From contig CALBMG010000177.1 in NCBI GenBank assembly GCA_937896185.1, positions 1 to 13,628 on the forward strand: a stretch of 13,628 bases of DNA, given 5' to 3'. Of this stretch, positions 1 to 7,234 are shown one piece after another. The translations under genes and the position numbers were made by a program. Within the stretch, counting starts at the first letter, position 1, and each line of letters begins with the position of its first letter. This stretch comes from an uncultured Microbacteriaceae bacterium (GTDB lineage Bacteria; Actinomycetota; Actinomycetes; Actinomycetales; Microbacteriaceae). Under the pieces are notes generated by a model that saw only the letters and a program-made list of their open reading frames with translations, searched no databases and had not been told where the DNA came from.

Positions 1-1366
1 TGCCGGCTGCCTGTAGTTGGTTTCTAATTGCATCTGATTGAGCAAAATCTTTGTTGGCGCGCGCCGCATTGCGGTCTGCGATAAGCGCCTGAACCAGGTT
101 TTCGAGCACCTGGTCGTTGCCAGTCGCGCCTGCGGCCCAATCCAGCGGGTTGATCCCTAGGACCGAGGTCATGGCAAGTACTGCCGAAAGCGATTCCGAG
201 AGCGCTTGGTCATTAGCCGAGTCGATTGCCGAATTACCTGCGCGCACCTCATCATGGAGCGCTGCCAATGCAGCGGGCATCGCCAGGTCTTCATCCATGG
301 CCTTGATAAAGGCTGCCGGCAAGGTTGCCATAACGGCTGCATCGGCAATTGAAGGAGCAGCACCTAGGCGGCGGACTGCCTTTTCGATGAAAGTCTCGAT
401 GCGGGTGACCGCGGCTTCTGCCTCGTCAAGCACACCCTCGTGATAATCGAGAACCGAACGGTAGTGTGCCGAGCCAAGGTAGTAGCGAACGACGATTGGG
501 CGAGCTGCCGCCAACAGGTCTGCCGCAAAGATTGAGTTACCAAGCGACTTTGACATCTTCTGCCCGGCAACGTTCACGAGGCCGTTGTGCAACCAGTAGT
601 TGGCAAAGGCATCGCCAGCGGCAGAGCTCTGGGCCAGCTCGTTCTCGTGGTGCGGGAACCGAAGATCGAGACCGCCGCCATGAATATCAAATTGTGCACC
701 GAGGTACTTAGTTGCCATCGCCGAGCACTCAATGTGCCAGCCAGGTCGACCAGCACCAAAACGCGAATTCCAAGCAGCCGATTCAGGGTCGCCCGCCTTG
801 TGGGCCTTCCAAAGTGCGAAGTCGCGCGAGTCACGCTTGCCGCGCAGTTCAACCTCGGCGTCAGGCGCCATGTCATCAATTTTTTGGTTGGTTAGTTCGC
901 CGTAACGAGCCCACTTTGAAGCGGCAAAGTAGACATCGGCAGAGCCGTCTTCAGCCTGATATGCATAGCCAGCGGCAATCAAACGCTCAATCAAATCGAG
1001 CATCTCTGGGATGGCCGCGGTAGCACGAGGTTCATAGTTTGGCGGAGTGATCTGCAGAGCCGCATAAGCCTGATTGAAGGCAAGTTCAAATCTGTACGCA
1101 AGCGCCCACCACTGCTCACCGGTTACTTTGGCATTCTCGAGCACCTTGTCGTCAATGTCGGTGACATTACGTACGAGGGTCACATCAAGCCCGCTGAAGG
1201 TGAGCCAGCGGCGGAGTTGGTCGTAGACCAAAGCTGAACGTAGGTGGCCCACGTGCGGTAGGCCCTGGACGGTAGGACCGCACAGGTAGATTCCGACCTT
1301 GCCGGCGACGATAGGTTCGAAGGCGCGCACGGCTTGGGCGCGTGAATCAAACAGGCTTAGGCTCAC
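1..1366 (-). CDS. cysS: Cysteine--tRNA ligase, C-terminus cut by window edge
   Basis: This class I aminoacyl-tRNA synthetase charges tRNA-Cys with cysteine in the cytoplasm. Read from GTG at 1366-1364, the frame stays open for 455 codons to base 1. The HIGH-type signature PHVGH is at residues 37-41, preceded by the zinc-ligand region LCGPT (Cys29). A WHIEC segment and the FPHHENELAQ zinc/active-site segment follow, and KMSKS is at residues 270-274. The last visible residues (DAIRNQLQAAG) are the usual C-terminal helix, so only about 10-20 residues should be missing off the left edge. The GTG start overlaps the ispDF stop as GTGA (1363-1366), which suggests translational coupling. A TAGGCT box six bases upstream of the GTG could also give a separate leaderless transcript. 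The identity is clear from the motifs, and the order next to ispDF and carD matches other Actinobacteria. Confidence 0.96.
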   Translation of the reverse strand, partial: MSLSLFDSRAQAVRAFEPIVAGKVGIYLCGPTVQGLPHVGHLRSALVYDQLRRWLTFSGLDVTLVRNVTDIDDKVLENAKVTGEQWWALAYRFELAFNQAYAALQITPPNYEPRATAAIPEMLDLIERLIAAGYAYQAEDGSADVYFAASKWARYGELTNQKIDDMAPDAEVELRGKRDSRDFALWKAHKAGDPESAAWNSRFGAGRPGWHIECSAMATKYLGAQFDIHGGGLDLRFPHHENELAQSSAAGDAFANYWLHNGLVNVAGQKMSKSLGNSIFAADLLAAARPIVVRYYLGSAHYRSVLDYHEGVLDEAEAAVTRIETFIEKAVRRLGAAPSIADAAVMATLPAAFIKAMDEDLAMPAALAALHDEVRAGNSAIDSANDQALSESLSAVLAMTSVLGINPLDWAAGATGNDQVLENLVQALIADRNAARANKDFAQSDAIRNQLQAAG

Positions 1367-2565
1367 GATGCAAGCCTACCTTCAGGGCCTGATTGAGCCC
1401 CGGATTTAGCCAGCAAAGCGGTGGCCACAGCGGCGACACCCTCCGAATTGCCAAGGAACCCGAGACCATCGGTGGTCGTGGCACCCAGCGAAACCGGAGC
1501 TCCCAGGATTGCTTGCAGTGCAGCCTCAACCGCCTCGCGATGGGGCGCAACCTTTGGGCGATTGCCGATTATCTGAACCGCAACGTTTTCCACTCGGAAT
1601 CCGGCCGCAGCAATCAGGTCGATGGCACCTTCAAGGAACACCTTGCCATTGGCACCCGAAAATTCTGGTCGGTCTACACCGAAGTTTGAACCGATGTCGC
1701 CAAGGCCCGCAGCTGAAAGTAGGGCATCCACGATTGCGTGGCTAACGGCGTCACCATCGCTGTGACCATCAAGACCGCGCTCTCCTGGCCAAATAATGGT
1801 GCCTAGATAGAGAGGCTTGGCCGCATCTTCGGTGAAGCGGTGAACGTCGGTTCCGATGCCGGTGCGAAAACCGGCCGGTTGCCCACTGAATCTGAGTTCG
1901 GCGGCCGCGAGGTCTGCTGGGGTGGTGATTTTGAATGCGCGTTCGTCGCCATCAACGGCAAGGATGGCGTGCCCCGCTGCCTGCATCAATGCGGCGTCAT
2001 CGGTGAATTCGGTTTCTGCCTCGGCATAAGCGGCGCGAAGTTCGGCAGAGAGGAAGCCTTGCGGGGTTTGCGCCGAACGCAGAACCTCGCGGTCTACAGT
2101 TTCTAAAACCGTTTCGCCAGCAATTCGCTTGATTGTGTCGACCACGCGCATTACTGGCAAGGATGACGTGCGAGTTGAGCGAACCGAAGCTGCTACAGAA
2201 CTGAACAAACTTGTTGGCGCGAGCGCGCGCGCCGCGTCGTGCACCAGAACGATTTCGGAAGCCTCGGCAACTTCGGCAAGGGCGTTTGAGATAGAGCCCT
2301 GTCGAGTTTCGCCACCGAGAACAACCTCGAGGTCAATTGGCAGTTCGCCGATCAATTCGGCAGCGATCTGGGCAGCCTCGACCAAATGTGATTCGGGTAC
2401 GGCAATAATCAGCTGTGCCAAATCTGGCAAAGCAATGATTGATTCGATTGCGTGGGTGAGCAATGGTCGACCGACCAGGTCAACGAACGCCTTTGGTTTA
2501 CCTGCGCCTAGGCGCTGCCCTTGACCCGCAGCAACCACTACCAACGCGATATCGCGCTTGGCCAT
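1363..2565 (-). CDS. ispDF: Bifunctional IspD/IspF enzyme of the MEP isoprenoid pathway
   Basis: This 400-residue fusion carries two non-consecutive steps of non-mevalonate isoprenoid synthesis. Residues 1 to about 228 are the IspD cytidylyltransferase, which joins CTP and MEP to give CDP-ME. Its marks are VVAAGQGQRLG, GGETRQGS, VHDAAR, AQTPQGF and a GDERAFKITTPAD ending. Residues from about 233 are IspF, which forms MEcPP from CDP-ME 2-phosphate. It has the metal-ligand motif DVH (Asp240, His242), GHSDGDAVSH (His268, His276), DIGSNFG, RPKVAPHR and ATTTDGLGF. The linker is only a few residues. Such fusions are known in several bacterial groups including Microbacteriaceae, whereas Mycobacterium has two genes. 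The ATG follows carD by 24 bases with a purine-rich AAGGCAGG upstream, so it probably belongs to the carD transcript. Confidence 0.97.
   Translation of the reverse strand: MAKRDIALVVVAAGQGQRLGAGKPKAFVDLVGRPLLTHAIESIIALPDLAQLIIAVPESHLVEAAQIAAELIGELPIDLEVVLGGETRQGSISNALAEVAEASEIVLVHDAARALAPTSLFSSVAASVRSTRTSSLPVMRVVDTIKRIAGETVLETVDREVLRSAQTPQGFLSAELRAAYAEAETEFTDDAALMQAAGHAILAVDGDERAFKITTPADLAAAELRFSGQPAGFRTGIGTDVHRFTEDAAKPLYLGTIIWPGERGLDGHSDGDAVSHAIVDALLSAAGLGDIGSNFGVDRPEFSGANGKVFLEGAIDLIAAAGFRVENVAVQIIGNRPKVAPHREAVEAALQAILGAPVSLGATTTDGLGFLGNSEGVAAVATALLAKSGAQSGPEGRLAS
1367..1378 (-). promoter_or_regulatory. Putative internal -10 box (TAGGCT) for leaderless cysS
   Basis: On the minus strand TAGGCT (1378-1373) is followed by exactly six bases and the cysS GTG. 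This fits an actinobacterial TANNNT -10 element whose start site would fall on the first base of the start codon. The same spacing occurs before gpmA and before the 36-residue membrane gene. The box lies inside the last codons of ispDF. I see no convincing -35. The sequence match is direct, and promoter activity is inferred. Confidence 0.5.
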
Positions 2566-2589
2566 GAGACCTGCCTTAGAGTGGTTGGG

Positions 2590-3072
2590 TTATGAAGCCA
2601 GAACTGTGTCTAGTTCGGCAGATGCCTTCTCTTCATCGGTCTTGCGAGCAAGAGCCAACTCTGAAACCAAGATCTGGCGGGCCTTGGCCAACATGCGCTT
2701 TTCACCGGCTGACAAACCACGGTCTTGGTCGCGACGCCATAGGTCGCGAACAACCTCTGACACCTTCACGACGTCACCCGAAGCAAGCTTCTCTAGGTTT
2801 GCCTTGTAGCGACGAGACCAGTTGGTTGGCTCTTCGGTGAACTCGGCGCGAAGAACGCTGAAAACCTGCTCGACGCCCTTTTTGTCGATAACGTCACGAA
2901 CGCCGACCATCTCGACGTTGGCAGCTGGAACCCAAATGGTTAGCTCGCCCTGGGCGACCTTTAGCTGCAAGTATTTTTGGGTTTCACCGCGAAGTGTGCG
3001 GTCGGCAACCTCGATGATTTGTGCTGCACCGTGGTGGGGATAAACGACTGTTTCGCCGACTTCAAACTTCAT
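2590..3072 (-). CDS. carD: CarD-family RNA polymerase-binding transcription regulator
   Basis: CarD binds the RNA polymerase beta subunit and stabilises the open complex at many promoters, including rRNA promoters; it is essential in mycobacteria. The 160-residue product has the usual length. The N-terminal RNAP-interaction domain begins [16 protein letters not shown] and runs to about residue 75. The C-terminal helical DNA-binding domain contains NWSRRYKAN, with Trp85 at the position that contacts the upstream edge of the -10 element in the mycobacterial protein. I chose the ATG at 3072 because family members begin at this MKFEVG-type sequence and a GAAGGGAA Shine-Dalgarno lies just upstream. 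A longer reading frame with 12 extra residues is less likely. It heads the carD-ispDF-cysS operon and is divergent from lpqE. Confidence 0.96.
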   Translation of the reverse strand: MKFEVGETVVYPHHGAAQIIEVADRTLRGETQKYLQLKVAQGELTIWVPAANVEMVGVRDVIDKKGVEQVFSVLRAEFTEEPTNWSRRYKANLEKLASGDVVKVSEVVRDLWRRDQDRGLSAGEKRMLAKARQILVSELALARKTDEEKASAELDTVLAS

Positions 3073-3166
3073 GTGGCTAATTCCCTTCAGAAACAACAAT
3101 TTTACCACACTTTAGGGGGTTTATAAAGGGGTAAACTAGAGGGGCTGTTTAGCCACCGGAGGAAAA
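3073..3166. promoter_or_regulatory. Divergent promoter region between carD and lpqE
   Basis: This 94-bp AT-rich gap must hold promoters for both genes. On the plus strand TAAACT (3132-3137) is a good -10 candidate for lpqE. On the minus strand GGTAAAAT (about 3098-3105) is the likelier -10 for carD. TAAACTA (3132-3138) also reads as a TANNNT box on the minus strand. The lpqE Shine-Dalgarno CCGGAGG (3156-3162) is strong. Promoter assignments are inferred from motif matches only. Confidence 0.55.
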
Positions 3167-3706
3167 ATGAACATCCGCAAAATTGCAACCGTAGCCATCG
3201 CCGCATCACTAATGCTGAGCACCGCAGGTTGCACATTTGTTAGCCCAATCGCATCTCGCATCGAATACACCCCTAGCGATGGCAGCCAGGTAACCCTGAA
3301 GCACGTAGATGCCCGAAACTTCATCTATTTGAGCGACGGTAAGGGCAATGCCGCCTTGATCGGCTCGCTTGTGAACCGCGGTCTGACCTCAACCAGCGTC
3401 AAGCTTCAGTTCACCGATGCGACTACCAGCGAAAAGAAGGAAGCTTTCTTCACCCTCCTTCCTTCGCAAAAGCTCGACTTTGGTTACAACGGAGCAAGCG
3501 CTCTTAACTTCGACCTAGGCGGCAAGCCAGGTTCTCTAGTGACCATGTTCGTGGTTGCTGATGGCGAGGCCGGCAAGGCTATGAACGTTCCTGTTCTAGA
3601 TGGAACTCTTTCTGAGTACGCTGAAATCTTCAAGGGCCTCGGAGGCAGCATGCCTGCGGTTACCGAAGAACCTGCAGCGGAACCAACCGAAGAAGCAAAC
3701 CACTAA
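3167..3706 (+). CDS. lpqE: LpqE-type secreted lipoprotein of unknown function
   Basis: This 179-residue product starts with basic residues and a hydrophobic stretch, then a lipobox LSTAGC with Cys22 as the predicted lipidated residue. It is probably processed by signal peptidase II and anchored to the outer face of the membrane. Residues from about 35 to 155 look like a small beta-rich domain. The last 15 or so residues are rich in Glu, Pro and Ala and are probably disordered. The symbol rests mainly on position: a lipoprotein gene divergent from carD is LpqE in Mycobacterium, and its function is not settled. The strong GGAGG just upstream fixes the start. It is a single-gene unit ending at the terminator at 3721. 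It uses the Leu codon CTA four times, far more often per codon than ppk1 to its right. Confidence 0.75.
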   Translation: MNIRKIATVAIAASLMLSTAGCTFVSPIASRIEYTPSDGSQVTLKHVDARNFIYLSDGKGNAALIGSLVNRGLTSTSVKLQFTDATTSEKKEAFFTLLPSQKLDFGYNGASALNFDLGGKPGSLVTMFVVADGEAGKAMNVPVLDGTLSEYAEIFKGLGGSMPAVTEEPAAEPTEEANH

Positions 3707-3720
3707 GACTCAACAAAGAA

Positions 3721-3748
3721 AAAGACCACCCATTGGGTGGTCTTTTTT
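3721..3748. terminator. Bidirectional intrinsic terminator
   Basis: An 11-bp perfect stem (AAAGACCACCC at 3721-3731, GGGTGGTCTTT at 3735-3745) with a three-base loop is followed by a T run to 3748. The left side is A-rich (AAAGAAAAAGACC), so the minus strand also ends in a T-rich tail. It sits between the convergent lpqE and regX3 genes, two bases before the regX3 stop codon, and should stop transcription from both sides. Confidence 0.93.
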
Positions 3749-3750
3749 GT

Positions 3751-4434
3751 CTAAACCTCGAATTTATAACCGAGGCCACGAACTGTCATCAGATGAACCG
3801 GGCGCGCAGGGTCATCCTCGATTTTTGAGCGAATGCGCTTGATGTGCACATCCAAGGTCTTGGTGTCACCGAAATAGTCGCTGCCCCACACGCGGTCGAT
3901 CAATTGGCCGCGCGTCAAAACACGCCCAGGGTTGCGAAGGAAATATTCGAGCAGGTCAAACTCCTTGAGTGGCATGGACACCGACTTGCCGTCCACAGTT
4001 ACCTTGTGGCGTTCGACGTCCATAGAAATACGGCCGACGGTCAGCTCGTCAGCTGTGTGGTTGTCGGCCTCGACCAGTTTGCGGCGAACAACCGCCTTGA
4101 TGCGGGCCAACAACTCACTGGAACGGTACGGCTTCGTGACGTAATCATCTGCGCCCAATTCCAGCCCGACGACGATGTCCACCTCGGTGTCCTTTGCTGT
4201 CAACATGATGATGGGAATGTTCGACGACTTGCGAACTTCACGGCACACGTCGATGCCCGAAATGACCGGCAACATCAGGTCGAGCAAAATCAGGTCAAAC
4301 CCGCCCTTGGCAAACTCGACCAGAGCCTTCTGGCCATCATCGGCGATGACCGTCTCATAGCCATCGCGCTCCAAGAGCAGCGCCAACGGTTCGCTCAGCG
4401 ATTCCTGATCCTCAACCAACAGAATTCGGGTCAT
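3751..4434 (-). CDS. regX3: OmpR-family response regulator, RegX3/PhoP type
   Basis: This is the DNA-binding partner of the adjacent sensor kinase and the likely master regulator of the phosphate-starvation response. The 227-residue protein has an N-terminal receiver with acidic pocket Glu8/Asp9, phospho-acceptor Asp52 in LLDLMLP, Thr79 and Lys101 (VTKPY). All key residues are present, so it should be phosphorylated in the normal way. Residues from about 130 form an OmpR/PhoB winged helix with LKEFDLLEYFLRNPGRVLTR and a YFGDTKTLDVHIKRIRSK recognition region. The senX3 stop and the regX3 start share one base (TAATG), so the two are translationally coupled. Assignment to RegX3 (called PhoP in Streptomyces) rests on the pairing with a SenX3-like kinase and the divergent phoU. 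Confidence 0.92.
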   Translation of the reverse strand: MTRILLVEDQESLSEPLALLLERDGYETVIADDGQKALVEFAKGGFDLILLDLMLPVISGIDVCREVRKSSNIPIIMLTAKDTEVDIVVGLELGADDYVTKPYRSSELLARIKAVVRRKLVEADNHTADELTVGRISMDVERHKVTVDGKSVSMPLKEFDLLEYFLRNPGRVLTRGQLIDRVWGSDYFGDTKTLDVHIKRIRSKIEDDPARPVHLMTVRGLGYKFEV

Positions 4435-5591
4435 TACGCCAGCTCCTCGTATTCGGGTTCAATCTCGATCTCGCCATCGATGTGGCGGGGAAGGATGATG
4501 GTGAACGTCGTACCCTTGCCCACCTGGGACCACACACGCACGTCGCCACCGTGGCCCTGAATGATGTGTTTCACAATCGCAAGCCCCAGTCCGGTACCAC
4601 CGGTGTTGCGGTGCCTAGCGGGGTCGGTTCTGTAGAACCGCTCGAACACTCGCGCCAATTCGTCTTCGGGAATACCGACACCGTTATCGGCGACACTGAT
4701 CTCGACCGTCGCGTCGCGAACATCGACACCGATTCCCACATTTCCACCGACATTGGAATAGTTGATGGCGTTCGATACCAGGTTCGACACTGCGATATTG
4801 AGAAGCTCTTTATTTCCCATAACTCGCACGTTGGGGAACTTCATGACCTTGACGGCCACCTCGCGGGCATCGGCGAGTCCCTGCGAGGCGTCGACCGCGG
4901 CTTGCACCATGTCGCGGACCTTGGTGACTTCACTCAGCGAATCCGCATCGAGCGACTGCACGACAGACAGTCTGATGATGTCGTTGGTAAGTCGGGCCAG
5001 CCGCTGGCTCTCGTCGCCAATCTTGCGCGCAAACTTGACTACCTTGGGCTGGTCCTCAGCCAGGCCCTCAATGGCCTCGGACATCAAACTGATCGCGCCA
5101 ATCGGGGTTTTCAATTCGTGCGAAACATTTGCCACAAAGTCGCGGCGCATCTGTTCCAGTCGCTGCGTTTCCGACAGGTCATTCACCGACACCAACAGGA
5201 AACCGCCATCGAATGGCGCGACCGTGATGCGCAGCGGCAAACCCCGGTCGGTGCCCTCGTCAACCCGGACCTCGATGTCCCGTGATCGGGTCTTGCCCAC
5301 CTTGCGCACCTCGTCAATCAATTCACGAAGTTCGGGATCAATCACCACGTATGTGCCCGCCAACCCCAATGCCATGCAGCGGGCATCGCCATAAATCACA
5401 CGGAAGCCATCGCCCACAAAAATTGCGGCAACATCGAGCGACTGGACGGCCGCGATGGCCCCTGCCGGAATTTTGGAACGTGTCAGGGCCGACGAATTAT
5501 TTCCTCGCACCCACTGGACCATGAGGACCCCGAAGACGCCCACCACGGTGGACAAAATCGCGACGGCGACCATGTCGGTGGTGTTCAGCAT
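4434..5591 (-). CDS. senX3: SenX3/PhoR-type phosphate sensor histidine kinase
   Basis: This 385-residue membrane kinase should sense phosphate status and phosphorylate RegX3. An N-terminal hydrophobic segment (about residues 7-27) gives one membrane anchor. It is followed by a PAS-like region (about 50-145) and a HisKA domain with FVANVSHELKTP, where His158 is the phospho-acceptor. The ATPase domain has an N box (SNLVSNAINYSN), G1 (ADNGVGIP), F box (FERFYR) and G2 (GGTGLGLAIVKH). There is no large extracellular sensor domain, as expected for kinases that read phosphate through Pst/PhoU. I use the ATG at 5591. An in-frame TTG at 5627 would add 12 residues of non-membrane sequence and seems less likely. 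The C-terminus is a short acidic tail. Confidence 0.92.
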   Translation of the reverse strand: MLNTTDMVAVAILSTVVGVFGVLMVQWVRGNNSSALTRSKIPAGAIAAVQSLDVAAIFVGDGFRVIYGDARCMALGLAGTYVVIDPELRELIDEVRKVGKTRSRDIEVRVDEGTDRGLPLRITVAPFDGGFLLVSVNDLSETQRLEQMRRDFVANVSHELKTPIGAISLMSEAIEGLAEDQPKVVKFARKIGDESQRLARLTNDIIRLSVVQSLDADSLSEVTKVRDMVQAAVDASQGLADAREVAVKVMKFPNVRVMGNKELLNIAVSNLVSNAINYSNVGGNVGIGVDVRDATVEISVADNGVGIPEDELARVFERFYRTDPARHRNTGGTGLGLAIVKHIIQGHGGDVRVWSQVGKGTTFTIILPRHIDGEIEIEPEYEELA

Positions 5592-5750
5592 GCTTTCAGC
5601 GTAAAGCCCACGTAAACGGTGCAACAACAGTTCAGCCAGTTATGGTCGATTTTTCGCCGACAATTCACGGCTTCGTTACCTAATGTTCAGATTCGCTGGG
5701 AACTGTGGAAGTACAGCCGCGCGACCGCGGCAGAAATGGAATGTAAGACT
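5592..5750. promoter_or_regulatory. senX3-phoU divergent promoter region with PHO-box-like 11-nt array
   Basis: Hexamers in an exact 11-base register are TTTCGC (5652), ATTCAC (5663), CGTTAC (5674) and GTTCAG (5685). A further GTTCAG at 5630 lies in the same register, two units upstream. Actinobacterial PhoP/RegX3 sites are tandem 11-nt units with a GTTCAC-like core, so this is a credible RegX3 operator. TAATGT (5681-5686) could be the phoU -10, which would put units 5652 and 5663 over the -35 region. A CATAACT on the minus strand (5638-5644) could serve senX3. The repeat spacing is visible directly, and binding is inferred. Confidence 0.6.
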
Positions 5751-6395
5751 ATGCGCGAAGTTTTTCAACAGGAACTCGAAAACGTACAGAGTGGGCTGGT
5801 TCGCTCGGCTGACCTGGTTGTCGAATCCATCACCAACGCCGTCGCCGCGTTCACGAACACCGAAATCACCCTGGCCGAGAACGTGATCAGCGCCGACCCG
5901 GAAATCGACCGCAGTGTTTTGGAACTCGACGAGCAGGCAATCCAAATTTTGGCCCGCCAGCAGCCCGTGGCACGTGACCTGCGCATCGTGGTAAGCGCGC
6001 TGCGAATTTCCGCTTCGCTGGAACGCATGGGCGATATTGCCGAACACATTGCCCAGCTGGCACGCTACCGTTACCCCGACAAGGCAGTCCCCAAGGGCCT
6101 TCGCCCCGTTTTCCGTCAGATGGGCGCACTGGATATCGCCATGGCCGAAACGGTGCGCGACCTGTTGACCACCTACGACGAGAAACTTGTACAGAAGATC
6201 TTTGACATGGAAACCCAGCTCGACGAACTACACCTCGCAGTGTTTGACAAGGTCTTGAGCGAGGCGTGGGCCGGCGAGGTTCCCGCAACGGTCGACGCCA
6301 CACTCGCATCGCGCTACCACGAGCGTTTCGGCGACCACGCCGTCTCGATTGCCAAGAAGGTTCAGTATCTGTCCAGCGGCAACTGGAACGCCTAG
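5751..6395 (+). CDS. phoU: PhoU-type phosphate signalling accessory protein
   Basis: PhoU is a cytoplasmic helical protein that links the Pst phosphate transporter to the PhoR/SenX3 kinase and damps the phosphate regulon when phosphate is plentiful. The 214-residue product has the normal length and two PhoU repeats. Each carries the metal-binding E-x3-D signature: ERMGD (Glu91, Asp95) and ERFGD (Glu191, Asp195). I chose the ATG at 5751 because the family starts MREVFQQEL and a GGAA lies a short distance upstream. An upstream in-frame GTG at 5619 would translate the operator region and is rejected. It is divergent from senX3 and convergent with gpmA. The Mycobacterium orthologues are called PhoY1/PhoY2. 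No pst transporter genes are in the window. Confidence 0.95.
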   Translation: MREVFQQELENVQSGLVRSADLVVESITNAVAAFTNTEITLAENVISADPEIDRSVLELDEQAIQILARQQPVARDLRIVVSALRISASLERMGDIAEHIAQLARYRYPDKAVPKGLRPVFRQMGALDIAMAETVRDLLTTYDEKLVQKIFDMETQLDELHLAVFDKVLSEAWAGEVPATVDATLASRYHERFGDHAVSIAKKVQYLSSGNWNA

Positions 6396-6406
6396 CCCGT
6401 AGAACA

Positions 6407-6444
6407 GTTCGGCCCCGCCCACCTTCCGGTGCGCGGGGCCGAAC
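6407..6444. terminator. GC-rich hairpin between convergent phoU and gpmA
   Basis: GTTCGGCCCCGC (6407-6418) pairs perfectly with 6433-6444. Inside, after a C-C mismatch, CACC/GGTG adds four pairs around a TTCC loop. There is no T run on either side, so it is a U-less hairpin. Its position between two convergent stop codons suggests transcription termination or 3'-end protection for both genes. Confidence 0.7.
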
Positions 6445-6459
6445 TCGTGTCAGAGGTCG

Positions 6460-7203
6460 TTACTTCTTACCCTGCGAGGCGACAGCTGCAGCACCGGCTG
6501 CAGCGGCCTCGGGGTCGAGGTATTCGCCCTTGCCGATGGGCTTCAGGTCGGTGTCCAGGGTGTAGACCAACGGAATTCCTGTGGGGATGTTCAGCTCGGC
6601 GATGTCGTCGTCGCTGATTCCCTCGAGGTGCTTCACCAACGCACGCAACGAGTTGCCGTGAGCGGTGACCAGTACGGTCTTGCCGGCGCGCAGGTCGGGA
6701 ACAATGTCGCTCTGCCAGTACGGCAGCATGCGGTCGATGACCAGCTTCAGTGACTCGGTGCGGGGAAGTTCGTCACCCAAGTCGGCGTAACGCTCGTCGT
6801 GGGCCTGCGAGAATTCCGAATCGTCCGACAGCTCGGGCGGGGGAACATCAAACGATCGACGCCACAGCTGGAACTGCTCGGGGCCGAATTCTTCGAGGGT
6901 CTGCGCCTTGTCCATACCCTGCAGTGCGCCGTAGTGTCGTTCGTTCAAACGCCATGAGCGCTTCACGGGGATCCACAGCCGGTCGGCGACGTCCAGAGCG
7001 TAATTGGCGGTTTGGATCGCACGGGTCAGCATGCTGGTGTACAAAACTTCGGGCTTGAGGCCGCTCTCGGACAGAAGTTCACCAGCGCGCTTGGCCTCGG
7101 TCACACCCTGTTCGCTGAGTCGAACGTCGACCCAACCGGTGAAAAGGTTTTTCTGGTTCCATTCTGAGTTTCCGTGGCGGAGGAGAATCAGCGTATATGT
7201 CAT
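6460..7203 (-). CDS. gpmA: 2,3-bisphosphoglycerate-dependent phosphoglycerate mutase
   Basis: This glycolytic and gluconeogenic enzyme interconverts 3- and 2-phosphoglycerate through a phosphohistidine intermediate. The 247-residue protein has [10 protein letters not shown] near the N-terminus, with His10 as the phosphorylated residue. It also has [22 protein letters not shown] (Glu88, the likely general acid) and [13 protein letters not shown] (His182). The C-terminal tail ends GKK. All catalytic residues are present. The ATG has no clear Shine-Dalgarno. Instead TAGGCT on the minus strand (7215-7210) stands six bases upstream, which suggests a leaderless mRNA. It converges with phoU and is divergent from the methyltransferase gene. 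The gene is also near senX3/regX3 in Mycobacterium. Confidence 0.96.
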   Translation of the reverse strand: MTYTLILLRHGNSEWNQKNLFTGWVDVRLSEQGVTEAKRAGELLSESGLKPEVLYTSMLTRAIQTANYALDVADRLWIPVKRSWRLNERHYGALQGMDKAQTLEEFGPEQFQLWRRSFDVPPPELSDDSEFSQAHDERYADLGDELPRTESLKLVIDRMLPYWQSDIVPDLRAGKTVLVTAHGNSLRALVKHLEGISDDDIAELNIPTGIPLVYTLDTDLKPIGKGEYLDPEAAAAGAAAVASQGKK

Positions 7204-7234
7204 GTGCCTAGCCTACAGACGGAAGAATGGTGGC
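7204..7234. promoter_or_regulatory. Very short divergent promoter region, overlapping -10 boxes
   Basis: Only 31 bp separate gpmA from the methyltransferase gene. TAGCCTA (7209-7215) reads as TAGCCT on plus and TAGGCT on minus. On minus it lies six bases from the gpmA ATG, the leaderless spacing. On plus it would start a transcript near 7221, just at the GGAAG (7221-7225) before the methyltransferase ATG. One overlapping element may therefore serve both genes. Promoter activity is inferred. Confidence 0.5.

Noticed and set aside
3073..3108. Upstream start of carD adding 12 residues
   Set aside because: Family members begin at the MKFEVG-type sequence, and the GAAGGGAA before 3072 would be translated if the longer start were used.
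3844..4560. Plus-strand open frame of 238 residues across regX3
   Set aside because: It is antisense to a regX3 with complete motifs, has no domain I recognise, and arises from the high-GC third-position bias of the real gene.
4482..5285. Plus-strand open frame of 267 residues across senX3
   Set aside because: It mirrors the senX3 reading frame, is rich in His, Arg and Asp as antisense frames are, and would overlap all the kinase motifs.
5619..5750. N-terminal extension of phoU from the GTG at 5619
   Set aside because: It would place 44 extra residues over the operator-like repeats, while the family begins at the ATG at 5751 with a Shine-Dalgarno nearby.
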